Assembly: GCA_022494885.1 (NCBI GenBank)
Contig: JAGVSM010004218.1
Span: forward strand, 1-64,000
Length of the DNA stretch: 64,000 nt
Direction of reading: 5' to 3'
Origin: Micrasema longulum
Lineage: Eukaryota; Arthropoda; Insecta; Trichoptera; Brachycentridae
Below are positions 33,826 through 43,876 of the stretch, piece after piece. The position numbers and the translations under genes are program-made. Within the stretch, counting starts at the first letter, position 1. Each line of letters starts with the position of its first letter. The notes beneath the pieces were generated by a model. That model had not been told where the DNA came from. It did not search any database and was given only the letters and a program-made list of their open reading frames with translations.

Positions 33826-36800
33826 ATGGAAATCGCTTCAGTGAATATTAAGGCTGAAACGCGGATTGGCGAAGAAGGAGACATTCTCCGTACCGGGGAA
33901 GGAGCGCCATGTCCCTGCACAAGCCAGGAGGTGAAGGCTGAACCGGGGACCAGTTCTGACCCGCCTAGGATAACCAGCGATACAATTATCTTCACGGAGA
34001 TGGACTTTGACTATCCCGACGTCAAACAAGAATGTTTGGATTCCTCGCGTAAAAGTGAGTGATACTTCCTTCCACATTATCTGCTCCGAGGTTACGTCTG
34101 CGGACTGTGATGCGCGGAGACTTGCGCACACAAACTGAGAGTTGTGTTATTAATTAATTAAGCATCCGAAAATTACACATGATCCGAACGGGGGGACCAA
34201 ACGACCCCAGTGCCTACTTGTATATGGCGTCAGGAGAATAAAATGTTGGAAGTGTATTACCGTGCAATAATTTATTCATGTTTTCGCGTACACATATTTT
34301 ACTCATTCATATAGTTTATTCATTTTTGTTAGTTTGGCGAATGCTTATGTACATAAAGCGAAATTGAGCCTTGTATTATTAACGTATTTTTTGGTTTAAT
34401 ATAAAAAATATTTTAAAAAGTATTTCAAAATTTAAAAACAATAACAGGAAAATGCTTCTTTCTTTGAGTTATCAAATGAAAATCGGTCTCATCTAAACTA
34501 AAAATATAAAATAAATAAACACTAGATCATTAGCATAAGTAGCGTTTGCAAATAATTCATCAAATATTTACAAAGAGATGATTTGAATTCACAGAGACTC
34601 GAATTTAAAATATCGATATGAGAGGTACATTCGTTTCTAGTCTGTGCACACGCGCGGTATTGGTGAGTGACAAAGATAGTTGCTTTGAGAAGGGTGACAA
34701 TAATATTTTGTCTAGTTCTACGTATTGGTATATTAATATTTATTGAATTCAGGAGTCGCAACAATCGAATTAAGAGTTGATGATTTTATATAAAAATATT
34801 AGGTCCGTTATTTTCCTGCGATCCACCAGAGTAGGTAAATTTAAAAAGTTTAACAAATACATGTTGTCGATCTGTTCTACAATTTTCGTTGTACTTTTTA
34901 ACATTATTTATATGAATTTTGTAAAAAAGGGACCATATAGTAGAGTTGTACTCTAATTGGCTTCTAACCGAGGATAATATTTTAACAAGAGTTTCATTAT
35001 TTTAACTGATTCAAAATCCTTTATGGTTCTAAGAATGAAACCCAAAATTTTCATACTTTTAGAAGTAATGTGGTTGATGTGGCTTTTGATTTCAAGTTTT
35101 TCATCAAATATGACACCAAGATCTCGAATCTCTGTGACTTTTTCCAGTTGAATGTTGTTTATTGAATACGGAAATAAAATTGGAGATTTATTTCTACAAA
35201 AAGATAATAGTTTACATTTGTCAACATTTAAAAACAAATTATTAGAGATTCACCAGTAATTTAATCTATTTAAATTTGATTGAAGTGTGAAGCAGTCATT
35301 TTAATCTGTTATTTCCTTATAGATCTTAATGTTGTCAACAAAAAGTAAAAATTCGGAATCGGATAGTACTTAGCCATTTTCAAGAAATAAAAGAGATTCT
35401 AAAAAAAAATATATTTATCTTAATCAATGAATGTCATTTTCCTGTTATTTCTGTATGATTTTTAATGGCATTGTCATATTTGTGTTTGTATACCAAAAAA
35501 TTCACCAAAAACAATAAAAAAGGAATGGCCCACGCTCAGACGTTTAAGTTTTTGTGGGCATTTTTTCCAAATTTAAGGCTATGTTTATTTTTAGAATATG
35601 TATTTTTTCTCTTTTTCTCTTCTAATGTTTAATAAATATAATGTATAAAATATGTAATTTAATACATGCATAATATGTAACAGTATGGAAAAATAAACAA
35701 AAAAATAAAAAAAAATAAAAAAAATAATAATTCCTTCTAATCGCAAAAGAACTAAAAAAACCTTCGTGGCTCGTAGCATTATTTATTTTCCCCCCGAGTG
35801 TACTCGGGCGTGGGTAATTTGAAATAATATTCGATGATATTTCATATATTGTTCTTGTTTTCATTTCAGGTTTACAAGAAAACCAGGAATATTTTGCCTG
35901 CTCCGAGTGTCAGTATACATGTTCTCGAAAAGGCCAATTAAAAGTACACATGTTTTCTCATACCGGTGAGAAACCATTCTCATGCTCAGAGTGTCAATAT
36001 ACTTGTTCTCAAAAAAGCCATTTCAAATCGCACATGTTGACTCATACTGGTGAGAAACCATTCTCATGCTCAGAGCGCCAATATGTGTTATCTCATAAAG
36101 ACCATTTAAAGTCTCACATGTTGATTCATACTGGCGAGAAACCATTTTCATGCTCAGAGTGCCAATATATGTTCTCTAGTAAAACCAATTTAAAAACACA
36201 TATGTTGACTCATACCGGCGAGAAACCATTATCATGTTCAGAGTGTCAATATACATGTTCTCGAAAAGGCCAATTAAAACTACACATGTTTTCTCATACC
36301 GGTGAGAAACCATTCTCATGCTCAGAGTGTCAATATACTTGTTCTCAAAAAGGCCATTTAAAATCGCACATGTCGACTCATACTGGCGAGAAACCATTCT
36401 CATGCTCAGAGTGTCAATATATGTGTTTGCGTAAATCCGATTTAAAACGACACTTGTTTTTTCATACTGGTGAGAAACCATTTTCATGCTCAGAGTGCCA
36501 ATATGTGTGCTCTCATAAAGCCTATTTAAAATCACACATGTTGACTCATACCGGCGAGAAACCATTCTCATGCTCAGAGTGCCAATATATGTTCTCTCAT
36601 AAAACCCATTTGAAGTCTCACATTCTGACTCATACTGGCGAAAAACCATTTTCATGCTCAGAGTGCCAATATAAATGCTCTCGTAAAACCCATTTAAAAA
36701 CACATATGTTGACTCATACCGGCGAGAAACCATTCTCATGCTCAGAGTGTCAATATACATGTTCTCGAAAGGGCCAATTAAAATCACACATGTTGACTCA

Positions 36801-36924
36801 TACTGGTGAGAGACCATTCTCATGCTCAGAGTGCCAATTTAAATATTCTCAAAAACGCGATTTAAAACGACACATGTTTACTCATACTGGCAGAAACTAT
36901 TCTCATGCTCAAAGTGGCAATTAA
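33826..36924 (+). CDS. C2H2 zinc-finger protein, two coding exons (33826-34054, 35870-36924), 427 aa
   Basis: A likely nuclear DNA-binding regulator. Exon 1 starts at the ATG at 33826 (MEIASVNIKAE) and ends at a GTGAGT donor after 34054. Exon 2 begins at 35870 after TTTTCATTTCAG. Both are phase 1 and the join makes a serine codon. Residues 1-76 are acidic with three PsiKxE SUMO-type sites (IKAE, VKAE, VKQE). Twelve fingers follow on a strict 28-residue period with TGEKPFSC linkers. Finger 3 (SCSERQY) has lost its second Cys. Finger 12 ends in TGRNYSHAQSGN after a one-base loss near 36891. A 13th and part of a 14th finger remain out of frame to about 37000. A possible acceptor (GTTTTCAG, 33809) before the ATG suggests an upstream non-coding exon. 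Target genes are unknown. Confidence 0.85.
34063..34504 (+). other. Zinc-finger gene intron, 5' part
   Basis: AT-rich intron sequence with no recognised element; the LD' LINE follows. Confidence 0.5.
34505..35420 (-). pseudogene. LINE RT C-terminus (family LD', copy 1) inside the zinc-finger intron
   Basis: The minus frame 35237-34953 encodes FLNVDKCKLLSFCRNKSPIL, EKVTEIRDLGVIFDEKLEIK, KSMKILGFILRTIKDFESVK. Broken frames continue to 34522. The element is antisense to the host gene. Copy 2 (51975-52555) matches 35110-34505 closely, which allows the boundaries to be compared. Confidence 0.88.
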
Positions 36925-37010
36925 AATGTGCTCAAAAAAGCAGTTTAAAAGTACACATGTTCACTCATGTTGCCGAGAAACCATTCTCATGCTCCATTTT
37001 ATCAGCAAAC
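36892..37010 (+). pseudogene. Out-of-frame 13th and partial 14th zinc finger
   Basis: After a one-base loss at about 36891 the shifted frame reads FSCSKWQLKCAQKSSLKVHM, FTH, then a linker ending EKPFSCS before the similarity stops. The second Cys is replaced by Trp, so the finger was or is degenerate. It shows that the ancestral protein was longer. Confidence 0.75.
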
Positions 37011-37119
37011 AATTCAAATTTCCTTCTTTACTTATCAACCTGTAATAATAAAAATGATCGTTACTTCCGTTTATAGCGGCAGAGCCAAAATATTGTTTTA
37101 TGTTTTTCTTATACCGTCA

Positions 37120-37470
37120 TGACAATTTTGCCCATCCGGGATAATTTTTCCCACTGCCGAAATCCTTAACAAAATCATGTATTAAAGTAAAACATATTAC
37201 CTACTGGTATCATTAGAATTACACTCGGTACCGCGAAACCGTCCAATTTTGCCAGCCGTTTTACAATTACCGTCAAACGTGACAATTTTGCCCACTGCCG
37301 AAATCCTTAACAAAATCATGTATTAAAGTAAGAAATGTTACTGGTATCATTAGAATTACATTTGGTAGGTGAGTATATTTTGATAGTTCCGTGGCAAACC
37401 TAAATATTCAGTTTGCCGCCAGTTTCAGATGATCACTTGAAATTTGAAGTTAAACTTGAAGGTCTGTTTT
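37120..37470. repeat. Repeat around ATTTTGCCCA, two tandem copies; third copy at 40555-40760
   Basis: Copy a (37125-37235) and copy b (37268-37470) share CACTGCCGAAATCCTTAACA, AAAATCATGTATTAAAGTAA and CTGGTATCATTAGAATTACA. Copy b also shares GATCACTTGAAATTTGAAGT and AAACTTGAAGGTCTGTT with 40700-40760. Non-coding. It lies in the 3' flank of the zinc-finger gene. Confidence 0.75.
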
Positions 37471-37959
37471 TGTATATTTATAAATGGTGTCGAAACTTTT
37501 GTTGTTGCGGAGTTTGTGTTGAAACGAGGCAAGTAAGTTGTATATATTTCATTGCATAAATAATAACAACGCCATAGAAAGTATTTCTGTATATTTAATT
37601 GAACAAACACAATAGATATTTAAGTGGTAGCAAAATTGTAACTAGGGTTGTCGCTACATACTACTTTGAAAAAACATTATATAAGACAAAGACCAGATTA
37701 CAGAAAAATTATACATCAGGCGACCCGAAGAAAATGCAAGTACCTGCCCTGCTGCTTAAACAAAGTAGAAAATATAAAAGGAAAAAGTAAGCGACTAAAA
37801 CATGATTTTAAACGAGGTAACCGGATGTTTTGTTCAAACTGGCGCATAAATCAGATTTTCGCCAAAGATTTAACAAATAATATTTAAAAATCTGATGGGG
37901 GTTTCAATCCAAATACACGCTGAAAATGATAAGCCAGTTATTCCGTCCATCAAAACTTT
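37471..37959. other. Unassigned stretch
   Basis: Overlapping plus frames (37599-37790, 37648-37887) are Lys/Arg-rich, with CKYLPCCLNKVENIKGKSKR in one frame, but have no known motif. Possibly decayed coding sequence. Confidence 0.35.
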
Positions 37960-38640
37960 TTATACCGCACAGCAATTGGATTTAGATCTGCGATTCACTC
38001 CTAGACCAGTTTTGGTTGCAAAGCTTTTGGGGCAGTTAGGGCATTGATGTGGCTCTGATGAAGCCGGGGTTGGCGCTGCAGAGTCAGCGGATGTAACCCC
38101 AACAGGAGGCGCGTGCATTCTTCTCGTACGGATCCTCAGTCCACCCTCACTTCTAAAGGACCGGGAGCAGATCGAGCAGATGATCAGTCCCGGCGCCGGC
38201 TGGCTGGTTGATGTGCCTGGACGGGCAGTTGGCGGAGCAGTCGGTACAGACTGCTTCTCTGGGTTGTCCGAGGCCATGTCAATAGTGTTCGAGCCAACCG
38301 TTACAAGGGCGACGGGCTGGCAATCCGACGCCCCCGGGTTTTATCCCCTTTTTCCACATTTTTATTAAAATTTCCGGCCACCGGAAGTCATCGGGGGACA
38401 CCCTACCTAAAGGTAAGGTACGTGGAGGGTGTTTTGCGAAGGCGAAGGGGTTCTGAAATCTTTACCCCCCACAATGTGACAGTAAAACGTCCACTCAATG
38501 GAGGGACCACTCTGCTCGCTCATCGCTTGTAGTCCCCTCGCTAGACTCCGGTGGCTCTCTTGGCTCCTGTTTTATCCGGGCTTGCCACCGGCACTTTCAC
38601 ACATATGTCTTGGTAGGTAATTAAAATAGTCCTCAACCAG
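37960..38640 (-). pseudogene. R2-like LINE N-terminal region with two degenerate zinc fingers
   Basis: The minus frame 38277-37960 has a Pro/Ser/Thr-rich leader and two finger-like blocks: CSICSRSFRSEGGLRIRTRR-MH and CPNCPKSFATKTGLGVNRR. The arrangement (C2H2 fingers with GL at the helix and an ATKTGL block) is typical of the N-terminus of R2/NeSL-type LINE proteins, which bind the target DNA. The first zinc-binding His of each finger is Arg or Asn. The frame ends at 37960; Myb, RT and nuclease parts are missing. The GC-rich tract to about 38640 is probably its 5' leader. Confidence 0.65.
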
Positions 38641-38694
38641 ACACATCGTGTAATCGTGGCACAGTTAATCCATCCGATTTTTCTCTGCATTCAG

Positions 38695-38947
38695 GATCAA
38701 AAGATACATACATCTTAAGGAGAACATTGAAAAAAATGTCAGCGACACGGAAAAAACAGACTTTAATGCCTACTCAGTTAATGAATCAACAGATTTCGAA
38801 GCATCCATCATAAGTCATCACGACGAATATGAACAACGCGCCTCCGAATCTTCGGCCGAGGAAAACGAAAAAACAGTGTCAGTGTCCAACACCGATGTAG
38901 ATCGCTATTGTATTGGTATTGGTCTGACCCGCTTGAAATTAATAACG
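38695..38947 (+). CDS. Candidate host exon encoding an acidic segment
   Basis: An 84-codon open stretch lies between a good acceptor (TTTTTCTCTGCATTCAG, ending 38694) and a donor (ACG|GTAAAT, 38948). It reads IKRYIHLKENIEKNVSDTEK, then an Asp/Glu/Ser-rich part with SSAEENEKTVSVSNTDVDRY. Entry phase 2, exit phase 0. I do not recognise the protein. Low-complexity acidic exons like this occur in nuclear proteins and at the N-termini of some transposases. No neighbouring exon was found. Confidence 0.35.
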
Positions 38948-39404
38948 GTAAATAAGGCGCTTTCGTTTTAGTAATGCTTAACACTGTAGATACGCAAAAC
39001 GACAAATATGATGTCGGTTAAGTTATCAGCGCATCAACAACCACAATTTTAATATTGTTATGTCATTTGTAAGACGCAAACGTAATGGAGCTTTGTGTGG
39101 TCTCAAGTTGAGGATATTGCTGTGTATTTAATTGGAACATAGTGAAATCTTTGCCTGAACCTGTCATCTTGCGTCAAGGTTTTCATAAATTCAATGTAAA
39201 CCTTAAAAACTGCAAGATTGAGTCATTTTCTGTGAGTAAATAAAAAATGGTAATACAAAAACCAATTTTAATTTTTACCGTTAAAACAATTTAAACCATT
39301 TTTAAAAATGTAAGAATATCCGACCATATTTTAGAAAGTTTTACTTTTTTAAATTTGCCAGCTTTTTGTGAAATTATGAAGACTTACAGATAGTGTTTTT
39401 CTGG
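38948..39404. other. Unassigned stretch
   Basis: AT-rich, no coding frame or repeat noted. Confidence 0.35.
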
Positions 39405-40290
39405 GTTATTATGCCGTGTTTGTGGGCTTTGTATTGCCTGTACTCCTTGCTAATAACAAAGAGGAACTGCAATTCTTGGTAACAAAGATCTACGATGTAT
39501 GCGAGAGAAGCGATTTGCTGATGAATGTCGATAAATCCAATGTGATGGTTTTTGAAAGAAATGAAAGTATGACTAAATGTGAAATCCCTATGAATGGAGT
39601 TATACTAAAACAAGTAGAGGAATTTGTGTATCTGGGAAGTATGTTCACTAGGGATGGAATGACTGAGAAAGATATTGAAAGGAGGGTGAGTGCCGGGAAC
39701 AGAGTGAACAGTGCACTTAAATCGACCTTGGCAAATAAATGCTTGTCACAAGAGGCAAAATTGGCAGTTCACAACGGAGTCCTGGTCCCATCCCTGATGT
39801 ATGGGAGCGAAGTATGGACTTGGAAAAACAGGGATGAAAGTAGGCTGAATGCTGTCGAAATGCGATCTCTCAGGCGAATGTGTGGTAAAACTACATAGTT
39901 TCATTAACAAAATCACGAAAGATGCACAAATGTTGAGATCTGTACATTATGTAAGGCTGAGACAAGCATTATCGACAAAATCAAGAAAGGAGCTCTGCGC
40001 TGGTTTGGACACGTAGAACGAATGGACAGCGAGAGAACGGCTAAGAATATTTACAATGCGAATGTTGATGGATGCAGAAATAGAGAAAGACCGAGAAAGA
40101 CATGGCATGACCAAATCAACAAATACTTAAAGATGGACATGTCAAAAGTCGAAATAATCGGCGCGCGTGCATGAGAAGATGTATGAATGTAGAGGAAGCG
40201 AGATCTGTATGCAAAGATAGAGTGTTGTGGCGTTCTATCCTCTCTGCCTACCCTTACGGAGAAACGGCGTGATGGTTTGTTTGTTTGTTG
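39405..40290 (+). pseudogene. LINE reverse transcriptase C-terminal half (family LA, copy 5)
   Basis: Frame 39416-39898 has KEELQFLVTKIYDVCERSDL, NVDKSNVMVFERNESMTKCE, EEFVYLGSMFTRDGMTEKDI and SGVLVP-like NGVLVPSLMYGSEVWTWKNR. A 26-bp insertion at about 39895 stops it; shifted frames continue to LSAYPYGETA at 40270. The tail is TTTGTTTGTTTGTTG. It starts just after the catalytic YADD box, so it is a 5' truncation. Confidence 0.92.
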
Positions 40291-40554
40291 TTTGTTTAGT
40301 AGATGCACATATGAATAAGTATAAATTAAGAATAAAATAAATTAACTCCCATGTTTGCCCGCAACCATTATTTCTAGAACTGTAGCTCATGTGGCGTTCT
40401 TGTCTAAGAACTACTTTATTGAACTATTAGTTCAAGGGCAAAATTGTCGTTTGAACATATTTTCAATGGCTATCCAATAAAATATTCGTCTAAAAACAAT
40501 TGGGCAAATTTACCCGCCGAACTCTATATGTTTTCATACAAGCAATTCAAAGGC
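40276..40554. other. Short unassigned stretch
   Basis: Contains AGTTCAAGGGCAAAATTG and TTGGGCAAATTTACCC, motifs that echo the neighbouring ATTTTGCCCA repeat. Confidence 0.35.
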
Positions 40555-40760
40555 CATCCTGGATAGGATAATTTTGCCCACTTGTCGAAATCATTAACAA
40601 AATCATGAAGAAAAATTACTGGTATCATTAGAATTACATTTGGTACCTGAGTATATTTTAATAGTTCCATGGCAAAACTAAATATTCAGTTCGCTGCCAG
40701 TTTCAGTTGATCACTTGAAATTCGAAGTTAAACTTGAAGGTCTGTTGGTGTAGATTAATT
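40555..40760. repeat. Third copy of the ATTTTGCCCA repeat
   Basis: Direct repeat of 37268-37470: GGTATCATTAGAATTACATT, GATCACTTGAAATTCGAAGT and AAACTTGAAGGTCTGTT. The two copies bracket 3.1 kb that holds the R2-like and LA elements. Confidence 0.8.
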
Positions 40761-41162
40761 ACCTATTATAATTTAAAATAGAAAATAGGGCTCCGGTAGT
40801 CGTGAGACCGAAGGGGGTGTACATATATACCTAACAACTGGCTCAGGTGGAATGTCAGACCAGGAGACTTTCTCAAGAAGTGAATTCTTTTACTTTGATG
40901 GTGGACAGCTTCTTTTCCTGAGTCCCTCGTGGTGTAGGGGGACTATCTTATTATTAAAAACGAATTTACTTTATAATATACAATTATTCGCTACTGCCCA
41001 TTACTATGGCCATTTGATAAATATACAAGGCAGAACAATGAATCAGGAATGAGCATTTGGTTAGCAGGATTTACATTGACGGCTCTTTGCCCAAACAGTA
41101 CAAATTATGATTGACAGAAAATGAATAAAACCAGTCAGGGCTGTGGTTACCAGGTGAATGAC
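40761..41162. other. Unassigned stretch
   Basis: The 66-codon frame 40852-41052 shows no motif. No repeat noted. Confidence 0.35.
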
Positions 41163-41392
41163 TCTAGTTGAGGCGTATTAAATATGGAAATGAACGCGAA
41201 TCTTATCTGACACGACGGACGGCGGCGTGGTGGAACATCGAGGGAAGCCACCTGCTGCGCGCGGCCTGGCCGAAGGTCGCTGGCCGCGTCACCGGAGCCG
41301 GTGAAAGGAGCGTGTATGAGCTGCCGAGGGCTGGACGCGCTCGGGGTCAAGCGGCGAGGTGTGGAGACAGGTCAAGCGAGCTGCTTGAGCGT
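41163..41392. other. GC-rich 230-bp block of unknown origin
   Basis: Abruptly GC-rich (GGACGGCGGCGTGGTGG, CGCGCGGCCTGGCCG) in AT-rich DNA, ending at the start of repeat B4. Open in one plus frame (41168-41413, WWNIEGSHLLRAAWPKVAGR) and one minus frame, as GC-rich DNA often is. No known domain. It could be a captured host or ribosomal-type fragment. Confidence 0.35.
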
Positions 41393-41725
41393 GCAGTTTT
41401 CAGAGAAATATAGATCTTTGCGCTGTGCGTGTTCGTAGATATTAAAATCTTCAATCTAATATGTAAAAAAAAATTAGGAGCATAAGCATAAATGTTTTAT
41501 TCGTCGATCTACCGGGATTGCATTCGAGGAGAATGCATTTGCAAAAAAATGGAAAGATGTTGTTTTTTTGTGCATATAAAAAGTTTGTTTTTGAATGTTT
41601 ACAAACAGCATTTATTTTTTGTGGATTTCAATCAGATTCTTTCCTTAAATTCCTTATAATTTCTTCCCGTTTATTCTTACTGAATTTTTGGTAATACAAA
41701 AATAATATTTAATTCAATTCATCCC
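41393..41725 (+). mobile_element. Repeat family B, copy 4
   Basis: GTGCAGTTTTCAGAGAAATA, GATCTTTGCGCTGTGCGTG, TTTATTCGTCGATCTACCGG, the palindromic TTGCATTCGAGGAGAATGCA and CAATCAGATTCTTTCCTTAA. The TA-rich start is missing because the GC-rich block replaces it. Confidence 0.75.
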
Positions 41726-41900
41726 AGATAGCAATTTAAACTTGCCTCAAGCTTGTATCAAGTTTGAAGTATCAAGAGTTCAAGCTTGACCCAAGTTTGA
41801 GATGGCAAGTTTAAAGCAAACTTCCTAGTTACCATCCAACAAACTTGCATGATGTTTGTTTTTACAAACATCCTACAAGGTTGCCACATCAATATTCATG
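41726..41900. repeat. Cluster of CAAGCTTG/CAAGTTTG motifs after CCCAGATAGCA
   Basis: Within 150 bp the motif AAACTTGC, CAAGCTTG, CAAGTTTG or CAAACTTG occurs about eight times at spacings of 10-25 bp, starting beside CATCCCAGATAGCA. It reads as a short degenerate tandem structure; function unknown. Confidence 0.5.
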
Positions 41901-42159
41901 CAATTTTGGTTTTATTTGCGCAAAACTTAAAAAAAAACAAAATAAAAAACAAAAAAGAAACAAAGAAAACAAATCACGAAGCTTCTTAAAAATATTAAAA
42001 TTAAATAAAATATCTTGTTATTATTACTCAGTATATTTATTGTACACAAATAATGTAAATTACAGACTTAAGACTAATTTGACTCGAGATCAGAGTTCGG
42101 TGTTTCTGTTTTGCCTCTCAGCTCTGAAACAAATAAAACGGTTTTACGATTTCTTGTGG

Positions 42160-42485
42160 TAAAAAGTATCCTATATTTAAATTTGTTGCAACGGAGAGGA
42201 AACATTTTGAAAAAGGAATATGGAAATCCAGGCATTTACAGGGCTTATTACCTGTCATTGGGTGGTTTAAGAATAATATTCACCATTCTGCCCATGTTTT
42301 AACATCCAAATTTCCGCAACTCTTCCATCTGTTGACTTTTCTGAAGTAAAAGAGCTGAAACCTTTATCAAGGGGGTTGAGATTCATCCGGCTGAACAGAC
42401 TATTTAATAAAACCAGCCAATAACAGATCTTAAGCCTTGTAAATGCCTAGACTTCCATATTCTCTTCTCAAAATTTTGTATCCTA
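42160..42485. mobile_element. Repeat family J, copy 5
   Basis: Plus half: GTTGCAACGGAGAGGAAAC, CAGGCATTTACAGGGCTTAT, TTCACCATTCTGCCCATG, GAGATTCATCCGGCTGAAC. The inverted half follows: AAACCAGCCAATAACAGAT and AATGCCTAGACTTCCATATT. Arms are shortened. Confidence 0.75.
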
Positions 42486-42559
42486 TAATATTCACAGATA
42501 ATGTAGTTATAGATTACGCCTTTCATACAGACTTTGCCTTTTTTTATAATAGTATAAAT

Positions 42560-43020
42560 GATCATTTTATTTTATTTATTTTTTATTTATAAATCATACA
42601 ACACAAAGTATAATACATTGAATTACATTCCCAGGAGTTACAATAACTCAATTCGGGACATAAATAATATTAACATTTAGAAAATAACACATATTGAGAA
42701 CAAAGCAAGTTTAGCACCTTTACAACTAAATATAGCACAGCAATATATACGCCTAAAATCTTTTCTTACACAAGCAGAATAAATATATATTAAAAAACGC
42801 CTTTAAGAATAAAAAAAGGAGTGAATCCACTAAGGGAGATAAAGTCATTAACATCACATGCCAAGGAGATGATGCTGCCAACTATGGCACTAGATGATGA
42901 GAACATATCCATCTTAGTTAGTAAACATCTGGATGCCTAAGAAAGGTCGTATAGTACAATGAACACATGATTATTGGAAACATAATTCGGATATACAAAA
43001 TGTGTGTCAGACCAAATCAC
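42560..43020. other. Possible minus-strand LINE 3' end, not resolved
   Basis: Starts with TTTATTTATTTTTTATTTAT, as reversed LINE tails do here, and continues AT-rich to 42960. No RT motif found. Confidence 0.3.
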
Positions 43021-43029
43021 GGTGTATTT

Positions 43030-43730
43030 TTATTTATTTATTTATTCATATTTTTCGCTTACAAACTATAATTAATAATAAAAATAATGTGACCTCACTG
43101 GGGTTTCCCGTGCCGAGGACACTTAACAATTTAGTTTTTTTTAATTACATTTGAGAATAAACAAAGAAGACTAACTTAAAAAACAAACACAATTAACAAA
43201 TATTCCGACAGTTTTAAAAACAAGGTATTTATGTACATCTATATTATTTATATTACAAAACACACAATGAAAACAGCAAAAACCTAACATAAGCTATACA
43301 GTTGTGGAGCAGTTGATTCAGCATTGGTATGGGCGAATGAGACAATCCATTTTACTTCTACCTAGCTCCACTATCCATTTTTTTATAGCCTTTTTAAACA
43401 TTTTCTCATTACTAATTGCTTTAATAGATGGTGGAAGTAGGTTATAGATTTTAATTGAATAATACTCAAAATCCCTTTGTCTGAAAGTGGTATTAGTTTG
43501 TATTTGTTTAAGTTGTTTATGTGTTGAGGATCTAGTGATTATATTATTTGTATGTGATGTATTGTGGGGGTTATGTCTTTTATTTGAGTAAGAGTAGTTT
43601 TTGAATCTATAAGTGAGTATTGTTTTAGCGTATAATTGTTTTGGTGTCATAAGTTGTGATTTATGGAAATTTAATTTTTTGTATGCAACAGAGGCGAGGA
43701 TTAGTGGATGTTCAGTTTCGCAAAACGGAA
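43030..43730 (-). pseudogene. LINE RT C-terminus (family LN, copy 2)
   Basis: The minus frame 43650-43318 reads TPKQLYAKTILTYRFKNYSY, FRQRDFEYYSIKIYNLLPPS, IKAISNEKMFKKAIKKWIVE; coding similarity starts upstream at HPLILASVAYKKL (about 43700). The 3' end has TGTCCTCGGCACGGG and AAATAAATAAATAAA. It is inserted downstream of an exon candidate. Confidence 0.88.
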
Positions 43731-43779
43731 CAAAAACCTGCAGGAGACACTGCCGATTGCCAGAGGAGTAGATTCTTAC

Positions 43780-43876
43780 CTTCTTGTTGTTCTAAAATTA
43801 GCTTGATTTAGCCAGTCACTAGTTAGTTCTATCAGTTTTTCTTCAGTTACATCGTCGTAGACTCTTTTGCAGATTT
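43780..43876 (-). CDS. Candidate host exon (97 bp)
   Basis: Minus strand: a pyrimidine tract and TTTTTTTTTGCAG precede 43876, and AAG|GTAAGA follows 43780. The only open frame reads ICKRVYDDVTEEKLIELTSD then WLNQANFRTTRR. Entry needs two bases and exit leaves two. Both splice sites fit the consensus well. I do not recognise the protein. It cannot join directly to the Myb exon at 45289, since that junction makes a stop. Confidence 0.45.

Noticed and set aside
36176..36823. A 215-codon minus-strand frame opposite the zinc fingers
   Set aside because: It is the antisense shadow of the 84-bp finger period and repeats with the same period.
29596..40290. LA frames as host genes
   Set aside because: The RT palm and tail motifs, multiple copies, truncations and frameshifts show that they are LINE remains.
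41168..41413. An 81-codon GC-rich frame as a gene
   Set aside because: Both strands are open because of GC content, and there are no splice sites or known domain; kept only as an unexplained block.
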